A DNA stretch of 6,861 nucleotides from Acidimicrobiia bacterium (GTDB lineage: Bacteria; Actinomycetota; Acidimicrobiia; Spongiisociales; ZC4RG35), in assembly GCA_009377735.1 (NCBI GenBank), contig WHTL01000215.1, forward strand, positions 1 to 6,861, written 5' to 3'. Numbering within the stretch: position 1 is the first letter of the stretch; each line of letters opens with the position of its first letter. This document shows, one piece after another, positions 1-6,167 of this stretch. A program made the translations under genes and the position numbers. The notes beneath the pieces are model-generated. The model was given only the letters and a program-made list of their open reading frames with translations, had not been told where the DNA came from and made no database searches.

Positions 1-201
1 CTTGGTTCCGGCCTCTACCGTGATGGTCCCACCGGAGAACTCCATGTCCGTGATGGTGATCGTCGGATCGCTCACCGGTTCGGCACTGGCGGTCTCGGCG
101 CCGTCGTCTGCGGCTCCACCACCGTCGCTATTTCCGGTGCCGCCACCACAGGCTGCGAGGACCATCGCCAAGGCGGCGAAAAGTGCTATTAGCTTTGTCA
201 T
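1..201 (-). CDS. Cupredoxin-like lipoprotein, N-terminal part (runs off left edge)
   Basis: Sixty-seven codons are visible; the gene continues beyond the left edge of the window. The protein begins MTKLIALFAALAMVLAACGG, a short lipoprotein signal peptide with the lipobox LAAC and the lipidated cysteine at residue 18, so the mature protein should be anchored to the outer face of the cytoplasmic membrane. A Gly/Ala/Asp-rich linker follows (about residues 19-45). The last visible segment, TITITDMEFSGGTITVEAGT, has the alternating pattern of the first strands of cupredoxin folds (plastocyanin/azurin-like), which usually continue into a V-x-W-x-N segment and copper-ligand His/Cys residues. Those ligands lie outside the window, so copper binding is inferred only. 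Ribosome binding site AAGGGGAG sits just upstream of the ATG at 201. The start codon overlaps the stop of the upstream membrane-protein gene (ATGA), which suggests translational coupling. Confidence 0.75.
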   Translation of the reverse strand, partial: MTKLIALFAALAMVLAACGGGTGNSDGGGAADDGAETASAEPVSDPTITITDMEFSGGTITVEAGTK

Positions 202-629
202 TTGTTACTCCCCTTGTCTTGGGTTTTGGTTGGTTTGAGAACGAGGGCCATGGTCAGATAAAGCCCGAACAGGCCAATTCCGAGTGGCAGGTGGATACCG
301 AGCTGGCCGCCGAACCCCGCCTCGATCTGGAAAACGATGCCGACCGCACCGACGATTGCCACGGCAAGGGGCCACCATTGCTGCCTCACCCCCACCAGGG
401 CGGCGAGAGCAGTCGCCAGGGCGACGATGGTGAGTACCTCGGTACCCATCATCTCGTGAATCCCCAGGGCCGCAGCGTTGCCGCTGAGGAAGGATCCGGC
501 CATGGCCCCTTGGAACAGAACCAATGCCGCCAGACCCCCCGAGAGGACCCGGGTGACCACGAGGGCTATCCTTCCGATGCCAGTTGTTTTGACTGTGCTT
601 ACCGCTGTCTCGTTCATACCCACCAACAT
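198..629 (-). CDS. Four-helix integral membrane protein, DUF6220-like
   Basis: A 143-residue hydrophobic protein with four likely membrane helices at about residues 18-44, 62-81, 85-105 and 110-132, and a short basic C-terminus (KPTKTQDKGSNK). The overall pattern resembles small actinobacterial DUF6220 proteins, whose function is not established; I recognise this by pattern only. The two helix pairs look like repeats of each other: FQ-x(2-3)-AG ... LGIH-x3-G occurs at residues 39-62 and 100-117, placing His58 and His113 at equivalent positions. Paired membrane histidines could bind haem or another cofactor, but nothing proves this. The stop codon overlaps the start of the cupredoxin-like lipoprotein gene, so the two are probably one transcript. 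Start choice is uncertain: ATG at 629 has GGGGAG 13 nt upstream, while ATG at 617 (residue 5) has only GGTGGGT directly before it. Confidence 0.75.
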   Translation of the reverse strand: MLVGMNETAVSTVKTTGIGRIALVVTRVLSGGLAALVLFQGAMAGSFLSGNAAALGIHEMMGTEVLTIVALATALAALVGVRQQWWPLAVAIVGAVGIVFQIEAGFGGQLGIHLPLGIGLFGLYLTMALVLKPTKTQDKGSNK

Positions 630-699
630 ATGGGCCGCGAGGCTCCCCGTCGTCCCCTCGCCGGAGGTTCCCGGCTACTCCTGCTGTGGTAGTTCCGTG

Positions 700-722
700 T
701 ACCGCGTCTCAGGGTCGCGGTA
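700..722. repeat. Inverted repeat TACCGCG-N9-CGCGGTA
   Basis: Perfect 7-bp arms TACCGCG (700-706) and CGCGGTA (716-722) flank a 9-base centre. It lies about 70 bp upstream of the membrane-protein start and about 115 bp upstream of the HNH start. There is no run of T after either arm, so it is not a typical intrinsic terminator. It could be an operator or an RNA hairpin in the leader of the leftward operon. With GC-rich arms, chance is a real alternative. Confidence 0.4.
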
Positions 723-801
723 GGGGGTGCGGTCAGGGCCGCGGATCAGGGCGCCTCAGGTGGAATTATCGGCCGCAATCGCAAAGTATTTGAGATATCT
801 C

Positions 802-831
802 TTGAATTCTGTCATAGAGTCTTGGTATGAT
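802..831 (+). promoter_or_regulatory. Sigma70-like promoter of the HNH gene (TTGAAT / TATGAT, extended -10)
   Basis: A -35 element TTGAAT (802-807) and a -10 element TATGAT (826-831) are separated by 18 bases. TGG directly before the -10 forms an extended -10 motif (TGn). Transcription would start about seven bases after the -10, around A837-A839, that is, on or next to the ATG at 839. This predicts a leaderless mRNA, which is common in actinobacteria. The element lies in a locally AT-rich stretch, unlike the GC-rich flanks. Confidence 0.65.
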
Positions 832-846
832 CGAACACATGTTCGA
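831..846. promoter_or_regulatory. LexA (SOS) box, perfect match to the actinobacterial consensus
   Basis: The 16-mer TCGAACACATGTTCGA has perfect 6-bp arms around a 4-base centre and matches TCGAAC-N4-GTTCGA, the LexA-binding consensus defined in mycobacteria. It overlaps the last base of the -10 element, the predicted transcription start and the ATG at 839, which is the position expected for a repressor blocking RNA polymerase. In Mycobacterium tuberculosis several 13E12-repeat (DUF222/HNH) genes are LexA-regulated, which fits the gene found here. Binding itself is inferred. Confidence 0.75.
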
Positions 847-2179
847 CACACTGACCGATGCGGACACATCCCAGCGAGTCTTCAACACCTATGACGTTTA
901 TGACTCCCTCGCTGAGGCAGCTGCCGAGTGGGAGCGAGAGGCTGGGTCTGTAGAGGGCCTAGATGACGTGCCGGCTGGGGAGGGTCTGGCAGCCCGCCTC
1001 GCTTTCATCGACCCCGACTCTCTCTCGGCTGGGGATCGGGTGGTGCTGTTGCGGGCGCATCAGCGGATGGTGTCGCACTATCAGGCGCTCTCCTATGCCG
1101 ATGTGGGGGCGATCGTGGACGCCTACCAGGAGATGGGAGAGGATCCTAAGGACGCCCACGACGGCGCTTCTATGGAACTACGGGGAGCCCTGCGGTTGAC
1201 CCGTCGGGCTGCCGATTCGATGATCGACATGGCTTGGGATCTGAATCGTCGCCTCCCCCAAGTGTTGTCAGATCTCCGCAGGGGCGACGTCGATTTCGCT
1301 CGGTCTCGGGTGGTGTGTCATGAAACCACCCATCTCCCCGATGAAACCGCCCGCACCGTCACCGACGAAGTCCTATCGGAGGCTTCTCGTCTCACTACGG
1401 GTCAGTTACGAGCCAGAGTCAAGGGGCTGTGTATTGAGGCGGACACCGACGACGCAAAGACCCGCTATGACGACGCCCTGGGGGAACGTCGGATAGTGAC
1501 AGAACCCACCGATTCGGGAACCGCAGACCTCCTACTTCTCAATGCTGCTCCTCATCGGGTGGAGGAGGCGTACCGCCATATCGACTATCTCGCCCGTAGT
1601 CTCAGAACCGACGGTGAGACTCGCACCATCGACCAGCTCCGCGCCGACGTCGCACTCGACCTCCTCACCGGAACCGAATCTTCTAAGAGGACGGGGCGTG
1701 GCACCGTCACACTCCACGTCGACCTCGCCACCCTCACCAAACTCGACGATCATCCCGGCGATCTAGCAGGCTTCGGGCCCGTCATTTCCGATATCGCCCG
1801 CCAGATCGCAGACGAACAACACCACTCCGAATGGCGCTACCTCGCTACCCACCCCGACAGCGACCAGCCCCTCTACACCGGTATGACCAGACGTCGACCT
1901 ACCGCCGAACTACGGCGCAGTATCGAAACGGTCCATCCCACCTGCGTGTTCCCCGGATGTCGCATGCCCGCCACCCAATCCGACATCGACCACTCCAAAA
2001 CCTGGGCGGAGACCAACACCACCAACCCCGACGACCTCGCCCCCGCCTGTCGACACGACCACGTCGGACGACACCAACACGACTGGACCTACCAGAAACT
2101 ACACGACGGCGACCACCTCTGGACCAGCCCCCTCGGCAACAAATACACCACCACCGGCCGAGCCCCACCCCCCAACTGA
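839..2179 (+). CDS. DUF222/13E12-type protein with C-terminal HNH endonuclease domain
   Basis: A 446-residue protein with the layout of the actinobacterial 13E12 repeat family: a long charged, mostly helical DUF222 region (about residues 50-330), then a C-terminal HNH nuclease module. In the HNH part I see CVFPGC (369-374), the first His in DIDH (382-385) and CRHDHVGRH from residue 404. The Cys pairs probably hold zinc and the histidines form the metal-dependent nuclease site. Typical relatives read CRHHH, so Asp replaces one His here. The tail is Thr/Pro-rich. I choose ATG 839 because ATG 827 lies inside the promoter -10 element and has no clear ribosome binding site; from 827 the protein would be 450 residues. 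The family is often multicopy, and its cellular role is not settled. A LexA box over the start indicates DNA-damage induction. It converges on the DUF2461 gene with a 38-bp gap. Confidence 0.88.
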   Translation: MFDTLTDADTSQRVFNTYDVYDSLAEAAAEWEREAGSVEGLDDVPAGEGLAARLAFIDPDSLSAGDRVVLLRAHQRMVSHYQALSYADVGAIVDAYQEMGEDPKDAHDGASMELRGALRLTRRAADSMIDMAWDLNRRLPQVLSDLRRGDVDFARSRVVCHETTHLPDETARTVTDEVLSEASRLTTGQLRARVKGLCIEADTDDAKTRYDDALGERRIVTEPTDSGTADLLLLNAAPHRVEEAYRHIDYLARSLRTDGETRTIDQLRADVALDLLTGTESSKRTGRGTVTLHVDLATLTKLDDHPGDLAGFGPVISDIARQIADEQHHSEWRYLATHPDSDQPLYTGMTRRRPTAELRRSIETVHPTCVFPGCRMPATQSDIDHSKTWAETNTTNPDDLAPACRHDHVGRHQHDWTYQKLHDGDHLWTSPLGNKYTTTGRAPPPN

Positions 2180-2217
2180 CGGAGGGGAGGAACCACCTAC
2201 TCGAGAGTTGCCAACGT
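2180..2217. other. Short convergent gap, no clear terminator
   Basis: Only 38 bases separate the stop codons of the convergent HNH and DUF2461 genes. I see no stem followed by a T-run on either strand, so termination here is either factor-dependent or the transcripts overlap at their 3' ends. Confidence 0.5.
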
Positions 2218-2922
2218 CTAAAACCCCAGCCCGATCTGTTTGGTCAGGAACGCCAGGAGAGGTCGGGTGGAGTGATACCGCTCGGCGAGGAGAGCCGGGA
2301 AGTCCTTCGAGGTGATCTCGGCATGCGTGAGTTTGGCGGAGGCACCGAAGTTACGGAGCCGGAGGTCGTTCGGGTGAAGATGGGTCTGGGCTAGCTCCTT
2401 CAGCTCGGCCGGGATCCGTTTCAGATGGAGGTCATCGTGGGTGGCCAACTCCCAGGACTCGTTGAACTCGGGGGAGTGGACGGCAGCGTGCCATTCGTCC
2501 CCATTCTCGGCGATGCCGTGGCGGATCTGTCGGGCGACCGCCGCCTCCGGATGCCACAAACCGGCACCGGCCCAGCACGCATCGGGCTCAAGATGTAGGT
2601 GAAGGGCAGGGCCGGGGCCGCCAAGTGCCGACTCGTGGCGAAACTGAATTGACACGTAGGTCTTGTAGGGCTTGCCGTCCCGGTTGTACCTCATGTCCCT
2701 GTAGATGCGATTGAGCGACCCACCCTGGGTGCGAGCGTCTGCGATGAGGTGGCTGGAGATCGAAGGAAGGTGGTCTGTTCCGAAGTCGGTGATGAATCGG
2801 CGTGCAGGCTCGCGGAGGTCGGTCAGATAGCGCTGCTTGTTCTCCTCGAACCAGAACCTCTCGTTGTTTTCGGCGAGCTCGCGGAGGAATTTGAAAAGAC
2901 GGGGCGTGAAATGTCGGGACAT
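2218..2922 (-). CDS. DUF2461 family protein (TIGR02453-type)
   Basis: A 234-residue soluble protein, the usual length for DUF2461. Family hallmarks are present: an N-terminal FTPRLFKFLREL segment (residues 5-16), NNERFWFEENKQRY (19-32), and the strongly conserved block RIYRDMRYNRDGKPYKT (72-88), followed by LHLHLEPDACWAGAGLWHP, which corresponds to the family's conserved central sheet. No signal peptide or membrane segment is visible, so it is probably cytoplasmic. The biochemical function of the family is unknown. I start it at ATG 2922 (MSRHFTP) because similarity begins there; ATG 2934 adds MFEV. Neither has a good ribosome binding site. The same frame stays open upstream to 3591, antisense to the transporter gene, but has no family resemblance there and I exclude it. 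It diverges from the ABC operon and shows no obvious functional link to it. Confidence 0.88.
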   Translation of the reverse strand: MSRHFTPRLFKFLRELAENNERFWFEENKQRYLTDLREPARRFITDFGTDHLPSISSHLIADARTQGGSLNRIYRDMRYNRDGKPYKTYVSIQFRHESALGGPGPALHLHLEPDACWAGAGLWHPEAAVARQIRHGIAENGDEWHAAVHSPEFNESWELATHDDLHLKRIPAELKELAQTHLHPNDLRLRNFGASAKLTHAEITSKDFPALLAERYHSTRPLLAFLTKQIGLGF

Positions 2923-3006
2923 GACCTCGAACATATTCGACGACGTTTCCCACCGGAAGGGGGTTGGTTGGCCAAAGCAACTCATCCAGAAAACCGAAAA
3001 AACCTG

Positions 3007-3035
3007 CTGACACCAGACTGCATTATGTTTATGAT
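3007..3035 (+). promoter_or_regulatory. Sigma70-like promoter of the ABC transporter operon
   Basis: The -35 CTGACA (3007-3012) and -10 TATGAT (3030-3035) each differ from consensus at one base and are separated by exactly 17 bases. The predicted transcription start is near 3041-3043, giving a leader of about 49 bases before the ATG at 3091. It is the only convincing promoter I find for the four plus-strand genes. Confidence 0.65.
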
Positions 3036-3046
3036 GAAATATAGGA

Positions 3047-3068
3047 CTGTCCTTGACGACTGGGACAG
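3047..3068 (+). repeat. Inverted repeat CTGTCC-N10-GGACAG in the operon leader
   Basis: Perfect 6-bp arms CTGTCC (3047-3052) and GGACAG (3063-3068) lie just downstream of the predicted transcription start and end seven bases before the ribosome binding site. It could be a repressor operator next to the start site or a small leader hairpin affecting translation. The arms are short, so chance cannot be excluded. Confidence 0.4.
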
Positions 3069-3090
3069 CATTAGCGGAGGAGTAGTCGAT

Positions 3091-4293
3091 ATGGACCAGA
3101 ACACCGCAGTTACCCACATGACTCGAGGGCACCGCCGCACCGTATTGTTGGTATTGGGATTGGTGATGGCCATTGTTTTGGCCGCCTGTGGAGGAGATGG
3201 CACGGATACGGCGACAACCGTGGCGGATACCGCCGGGGCCGACGCCACGGAGCCCGCCGAGACCACACCGGCCGAAACGACAGCGGCCGCCGCCGAGGAG
3301 CCGGAAAGCGAAACGACAGCTCCTACAGAAGACACCACGGCTGAAGGTGGCGAGGAACTCGGCGCTGACGAGCTTCCCACGTTCAGAACTGTGAACCAGG
3401 AGAACCTGTTCAGTCTCGCCGCGGTCGTTGCAGAGGCCGAAGGGATCTTTGTCGACAACGGTGTGAATGTTGAGCACATCTTCAACCCGTCCGGAGCCGA
3501 CCGTGCCGCGCTTGTCATTGGTGGCAGCGGTGACGCCTCGATCCTTGGAGTCGGTTCGGGTATGCGTGGCTTCGTCAATGACGATTGGCACTTCGTTGGC
3601 ACGATGGTCCAGGCGGGAGGAGCCAATGCCCTTTCCTGCAATCCCGAGCTCGGTATCGAGAGTGTGGCCGATCTTGCTGGTCAGGGTCTGGGCTTGGCTG
3701 CCGCCGATGGGAGCGGAACCTACCTCACGTTCCTGGAGATAATCGCACCAGAGTTCGGTCTGGAGCCCAGCGACTGGGAGCTCGTGAACCTCCCCACCAG
3801 CGAGCGGCTGGCAGCAGTTGCCAGCGGTTCAGCCGGTTGCATGCTCAACCAGGAGCCGATCCTGACGCAAGCCGCCGAAGAGGGTTTGGCGGAGATCGTC
3901 GAAGACGGTATCTACGACGCCTATGACCTCAACCACCAGGTTCTCTATGTGAGCACAGCCTTTCTCGAATCAGAGGGCGGAGAAGAAGCCACCGTCCGAT
4001 TCGTTAAGTCCCTCCACGAGGCCGCCGACGTCATCGCAGCCGATCCCGCTGCCGCGGCACAAACCTATATCGATTTGCTGGGTGAGCGGGGCATCGATGT
4101 TGGCGATGAGGCCGAGCTCATTCAGATCGGAGTCGAGAAACAGGGCTATCAGATCTGCATCGGCGATGACTTCCGGGAGAATCTCCAACTATGGGCAGAG
4201 ATCCAGGTTGGGCTTGGTGAGCTCGAGGAAGTTCCCGATTTCGACCAGTACGTCGAGTGGGAGTTGAACGAGCGCGCCACCGGTGGTTGCTGA
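3091..4293 (+). CDS. ABC transporter substrate-binding lipoprotein, NMT1/SsuA/TauA-like
   Basis: A 400-residue extracytoplasmic solute-binding protein. A basic N-terminus (TRGHRRT) leads into a hydrophobic stretch and the lipobox LAAC, with lipidated Cys33. Residues 36-95 are a low-complexity linker of which about a quarter is Thr and a fifth Glu. The ligand-binding domain follows (about 96-390), opening with FRTVNQENLFSLAAVVAEAEGIFVDNGVNV in the style of NMT1/THI5-like and SsuA/TauA proteins, with the typical LPTSERLAAVASG segment in the middle. The mature part has Cys183, Cys250, Cys356 and a C-terminal Cys400, so extracytoplasmic disulfides are possible. The start at 3091 is supported by GGAGGAG (3076-3082) eight bases upstream; the next ATG (3118) has no such site. 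It is first in the operon with permease and ATPase. Related proteins bind sulfonates, taurine, nitrate or pyrimidine precursors; the ligand here cannot be read from the sequence. Confidence 0.88.
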   Translation: MDQNTAVTHMTRGHRRTVLLVLGLVMAIVLAACGGDGTDTATTVADTAGADATEPAETTPAETTAAAAEEPESETTAPTEDTTAEGGEELGADELPTFRTVNQENLFSLAAVVAEAEGIFVDNGVNVEHIFNPSGADRAALVIGGSGDASILGVGSGMRGFVNDDWHFVGTMVQAGGANALSCNPELGIESVADLAGQGLGLAAADGSGTYLTFLEIIAPEFGLEPSDWELVNLPTSERLAAVASGSAGCMLNQEPILTQAAEEGLAEIVEDGIYDAYDLNHQVLYVSTAFLESEGGEEATVRFVKSLHEAADVIAADPAAAAQTYIDLLGERGIDVGDEAELIQIGVEKQGYQICIGDDFRENLQLWAEIQVGLGELEEVPDFDQYVEWELNERATGGC

Positions 4294-4360
4294 CAAGGCC
4301 ACCATCACCGCCATCGCGCGGGACAGCTGGGTTGGAGGTTGGCAACAATAGGAGAAACGC

Positions 4361-5281
4361 ATGGATAGACGCCCCGAACGAGATTCGCCGAACGGATCTG
4401 GTATGGATCTCGAGGAACAAGGGAGTCTGGATGGGGATGGCGCCGGTTTCGGAGTAGCCATCCCCGACCAGAGGAGCGCCCTGCGCCAGCTCGGTGGACA
4501 GATCTACCGGGCCGGACGACCGTTGATCGCAATCTTCGTGATTTGGGAGATCATTGGTAGGGCGTTCGGTATGTCGCCCTTGCTTTTGCCGCGACTCGCC
4601 GACATTGCTGATGCGTTCGCGAGTGGCATCACCAGCGGGATCCTGTTCCAGCACATCGGCCTTACCCTCTTCCGGCTCTTCACCGGATTCGCCATCGGCG
4701 GGACGGTGGGCATCGTCATGGGGATCATCTCGGGGCGGGTGAAGGCTGTAGCTGACTGGACCGTGCCCCTTGCTGCCTTGTTCCTCCCTATCCCGTCCCT
4801 TGCGTTTGCGCCACTTCTCATCCTGTGGTTCGGTCTGGGGAACTTCCCGGTGATTGTGTTGGTGGCACTGGCGTCTTCGATGCCGGTGTTCATGAACTGC
4901 TACACCGGCACCTTGACCGTTGACCCGGTTCAGGTGAACGCGGCCCAATCGATGGGCGCATCCGGTAGGTCACTGTTTTGGAAGGTCATACTCCCCGGAT
5001 CGCTCCCGCATGTCCTTGGAGGGATTCGGGTAGGTTTCGCTCGTGGCTGGCGTGCCGTCATCGCAGGTGAGTTCATCGCCGCTTCCGGTTTCGGTCTGGG
5101 ATGGTTCATCTTCACTTCTAAGAACTTCTTGCAGACGGCGAACGTGCTGGTTGGGATCATTCTCATCGGTGTGGTTGGTCTTCTGGTCGAGAAGATCCTG
5201 TGGGAGAGGATCGAGCGGAAGACCGTCGTCAAATGGGGGATGGTGGAGAATGTCGATCGGAGGGCTCGCCAGCGCATATGA
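4361..5281 (+). CDS. ABC transporter permease, SsuC/TauC-like
   Basis: A 306-residue membrane subunit of a BPD-type importer. A hydrophilic N-terminal tail of about 50 residues precedes about six membrane helices (approximately 52-68, 102-124, 134-158, 162-180, 222-245 and 259-281). The cytoplasmic coupling (EAA) loop reads NAAQSMGASG (193-202), then KVILPGSLP from residue 208, with Asn in place of the usual first Glu; it docks on the ATPase Q-loop region. Segments PIPSLAFAPLLILWFGLG (143-160) and GWRAVIAGEFIAASGFGLGW (229-248) are characteristic of SsuC/TauC/NrtB-type permeases. The start at 4361 has AGGAG six bases upstream; ATG 4403 is a possible shorter start. It lies 67 bp after the binding-protein gene, with no terminator between them, and 19 bp before the ATPase gene. 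Substrate specificity would come mainly from the binding protein. Confidence 0.92.
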   Translation: MDRRPERDSPNGSGMDLEEQGSLDGDGAGFGVAIPDQRSALRQLGGQIYRAGRPLIAIFVIWEIIGRAFGMSPLLLPRLADIADAFASGITSGILFQHIGLTLFRLFTGFAIGGTVGIVMGIISGRVKAVADWTVPLAALFLPIPSLAFAPLLILWFGLGNFPVIVLVALASSMPVFMNCYTGTLTVDPVQVNAAQSMGASGRSLFWKVILPGSLPHVLGGIRVGFARGWRAVIAGEFIAASGFGLGWFIFTSKNFLQTANVLVGIILIGVVGLLVEKILWERIERKTVVKWGMVENVDRRARQRI

Positions 5282-5300
5282 CGATCAATGAGAAACGCAG

Positions 5301-6131
5301 GTGTCTGACTCCGATCAGAGCCGTGGAGGACCAGTGAGTGGGGAGGCGACGGTTGAGATCGACAATCTATCGGTGTTCTATGACGGGGGAGCGAGGGGCC
5401 GCATCCATGCACTGGACAGGGTGAGTATCTCAGCGGGGGAGGGCGACTTTGTTTGTCTTGTTGGTCGCAGCGGATGTGGAAAGAGCACTCTCCTCAAGAC
5501 ACTCGGTGGATTCGTTCCAATCGAGGCAGGTAGCTCCGTTACGGTCTCCGGGACCCCGGTGAGGGGTCCGGGACGCGACAGGGGAATGGTGTTCCAGGAA
5601 TATGCCCTGTTTCCTTGGCGAACAGCCCTGCGTAATGTCACATTTGGTTTGGAGCAGGCAAACGTCGAGAAAGGTGAGGCGGAGGAGCGGGCGCGGGAGT
5701 ATCTCTCACTGGTCCGTCTAGATGGTTTTGAGGAGGCCTATCCCCACGAGCTATCGGGTGGGATGAAACAGAGGGTGGCGATTGCGCGCGCCCTGGTATA
5801 CGACCCTCAGATACTGCTTATGGACGAGCCGTTTGCCGCAGTCGACGCCTTCACACGTCAGCAATTACAGGCGCTCTTGATCGATGTGTGGCAGACGGTC
5901 AAGCCAACCATTTTCTATGTCACCCACGACATCATGGAAGCGATCTATCTCGCCGAGCGAATCGTTGTGATGTCACCGCAGCCGGGGAAGATCCACCAGG
6001 TTGTGCCCGTCGGTTTCGACCGTCCCCGGGATCCGCTCGACTCCAAGGTGACATCCCTTGCCCAGGATGTGAGGGATCTAGTCTTCCACGATCTCGAATC
6101 CGGGTCACGACAGGAGAAGACCCGACCTTGA
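5301..6131 (+). CDS. ABC transporter ATP-binding protein, SsuB/TauB-like
   Basis: A 276-residue cytoplasmic ATPase with all nucleotide-binding motifs intact: Walker A GRSGCGKST (55-63), Q-loop Gln99 within MVFQEYALFPW, signature LSGGMKQR (151-158), Walker B LLMDEP (172-177) with catalytic Glu176, and H-loop His209 in YVTHD. The D-loop reads AAVDA where most SsuB/TauB proteins have ALDA. The FQEYALFPW form and the short C-terminus without a regulatory domain match the sulfonate/taurine/nitrate importer group. The first possible start in frame is GTG 5301 with a weak ribosome binding site; GTG 5334 follows GGAGGA at a short spacing and would drop 11 residues, still before the first conserved strand, so either is possible. 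It should pair with the permease encoded just upstream and hydrolyse ATP to drive import. Confidence 0.93.
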   Translation: MSDSDQSRGGPVSGEATVEIDNLSVFYDGGARGRIHALDRVSISAGEGDFVCLVGRSGCGKSTLLKTLGGFVPIEAGSSVTVSGTPVRGPGRDRGMVFQEYALFPWRTALRNVTFGLEQANVEKGEAEERAREYLSLVRLDGFEEAYPHELSGGMKQRVAIARALVYDPQILLMDEPFAAVDAFTRQQLQALLIDVWQTVKPTIFYVTHDIMEAIYLAERIVVMSPQPGKIHQVVPVGFDRPRDPLDSKVTSLAQDVRDLVFHDLESGSRQEKTRP

Positions 6132-6167
6132 CAGATCCGCTTGTCTTGTCGTTGGATGTTCGTTGAG

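Larger units (their letters stand above)
630..838. other. Divergent intergenic region between membrane-protein gene and HNH gene
   Basis: About 209 bases without a credible gene. The left two-thirds (630-760) is GC-rich and contains an inverted repeat at 700-722. The right part (about 762-838) is distinctly AT-richer and carries the promoter of the HNH gene, plus a 10-bp perfect palindrome GAGATATCTC at 792-801 immediately before the -35 element. For the leftward gene pair I see only a GATAAT on the minus strand (765-770) with no convincing -35, so its promoter remains unassigned. Confidence 0.6.

Noticed and set aside
183..692. Plus-strand open frame of 169 codons
   Set aside because: It is the antisense of the membrane-protein gene, whose four helices and coupled stop/start support the minus strand as coding.
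839..2179. The HNH gene as a homing endonuclease or mobile element
   Set aside because: No intron, intein, terminal repeat or target duplication is visible; the DUF222 layout fits the 13E12 family, although multiple copies elsewhere in the genome cannot be excluded.
1831..2394. Plus-strand open frame of 187 codons, rich in Arg, Pro and His
   Set aside because: It is a shifted-frame shadow of the HNH gene's 3' end running into the antisense of the DUF2461 gene; the composition is typical of shadow translation.
2927..2940. Palindrome TCGAACATATTCGA over the start of the DUF2461 gene as a second LexA box
   Set aside because: It resembles the SOS box, but the arms are only TCGAA/TTCGA and the total length is 14, so the GAAC-N4-GTTC spacing is not met.
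2935..3591. The minus-strand frame of the DUF2461 gene staying open for more than 200 further codons upstream
   Set aside because: This part is antisense to the substrate-binding protein gene and its promoter and shows no family resemblance; long open antisense frames are usual in high-GC DNA.
4118..4948. Minus-strand open frame of 276 codons opposite the binding-protein and permease genes
   Set aside because: Its composition is charged and low in hydrophobic order, it has no recognisable motif, and it mirrors well-supported plus-strand genes.
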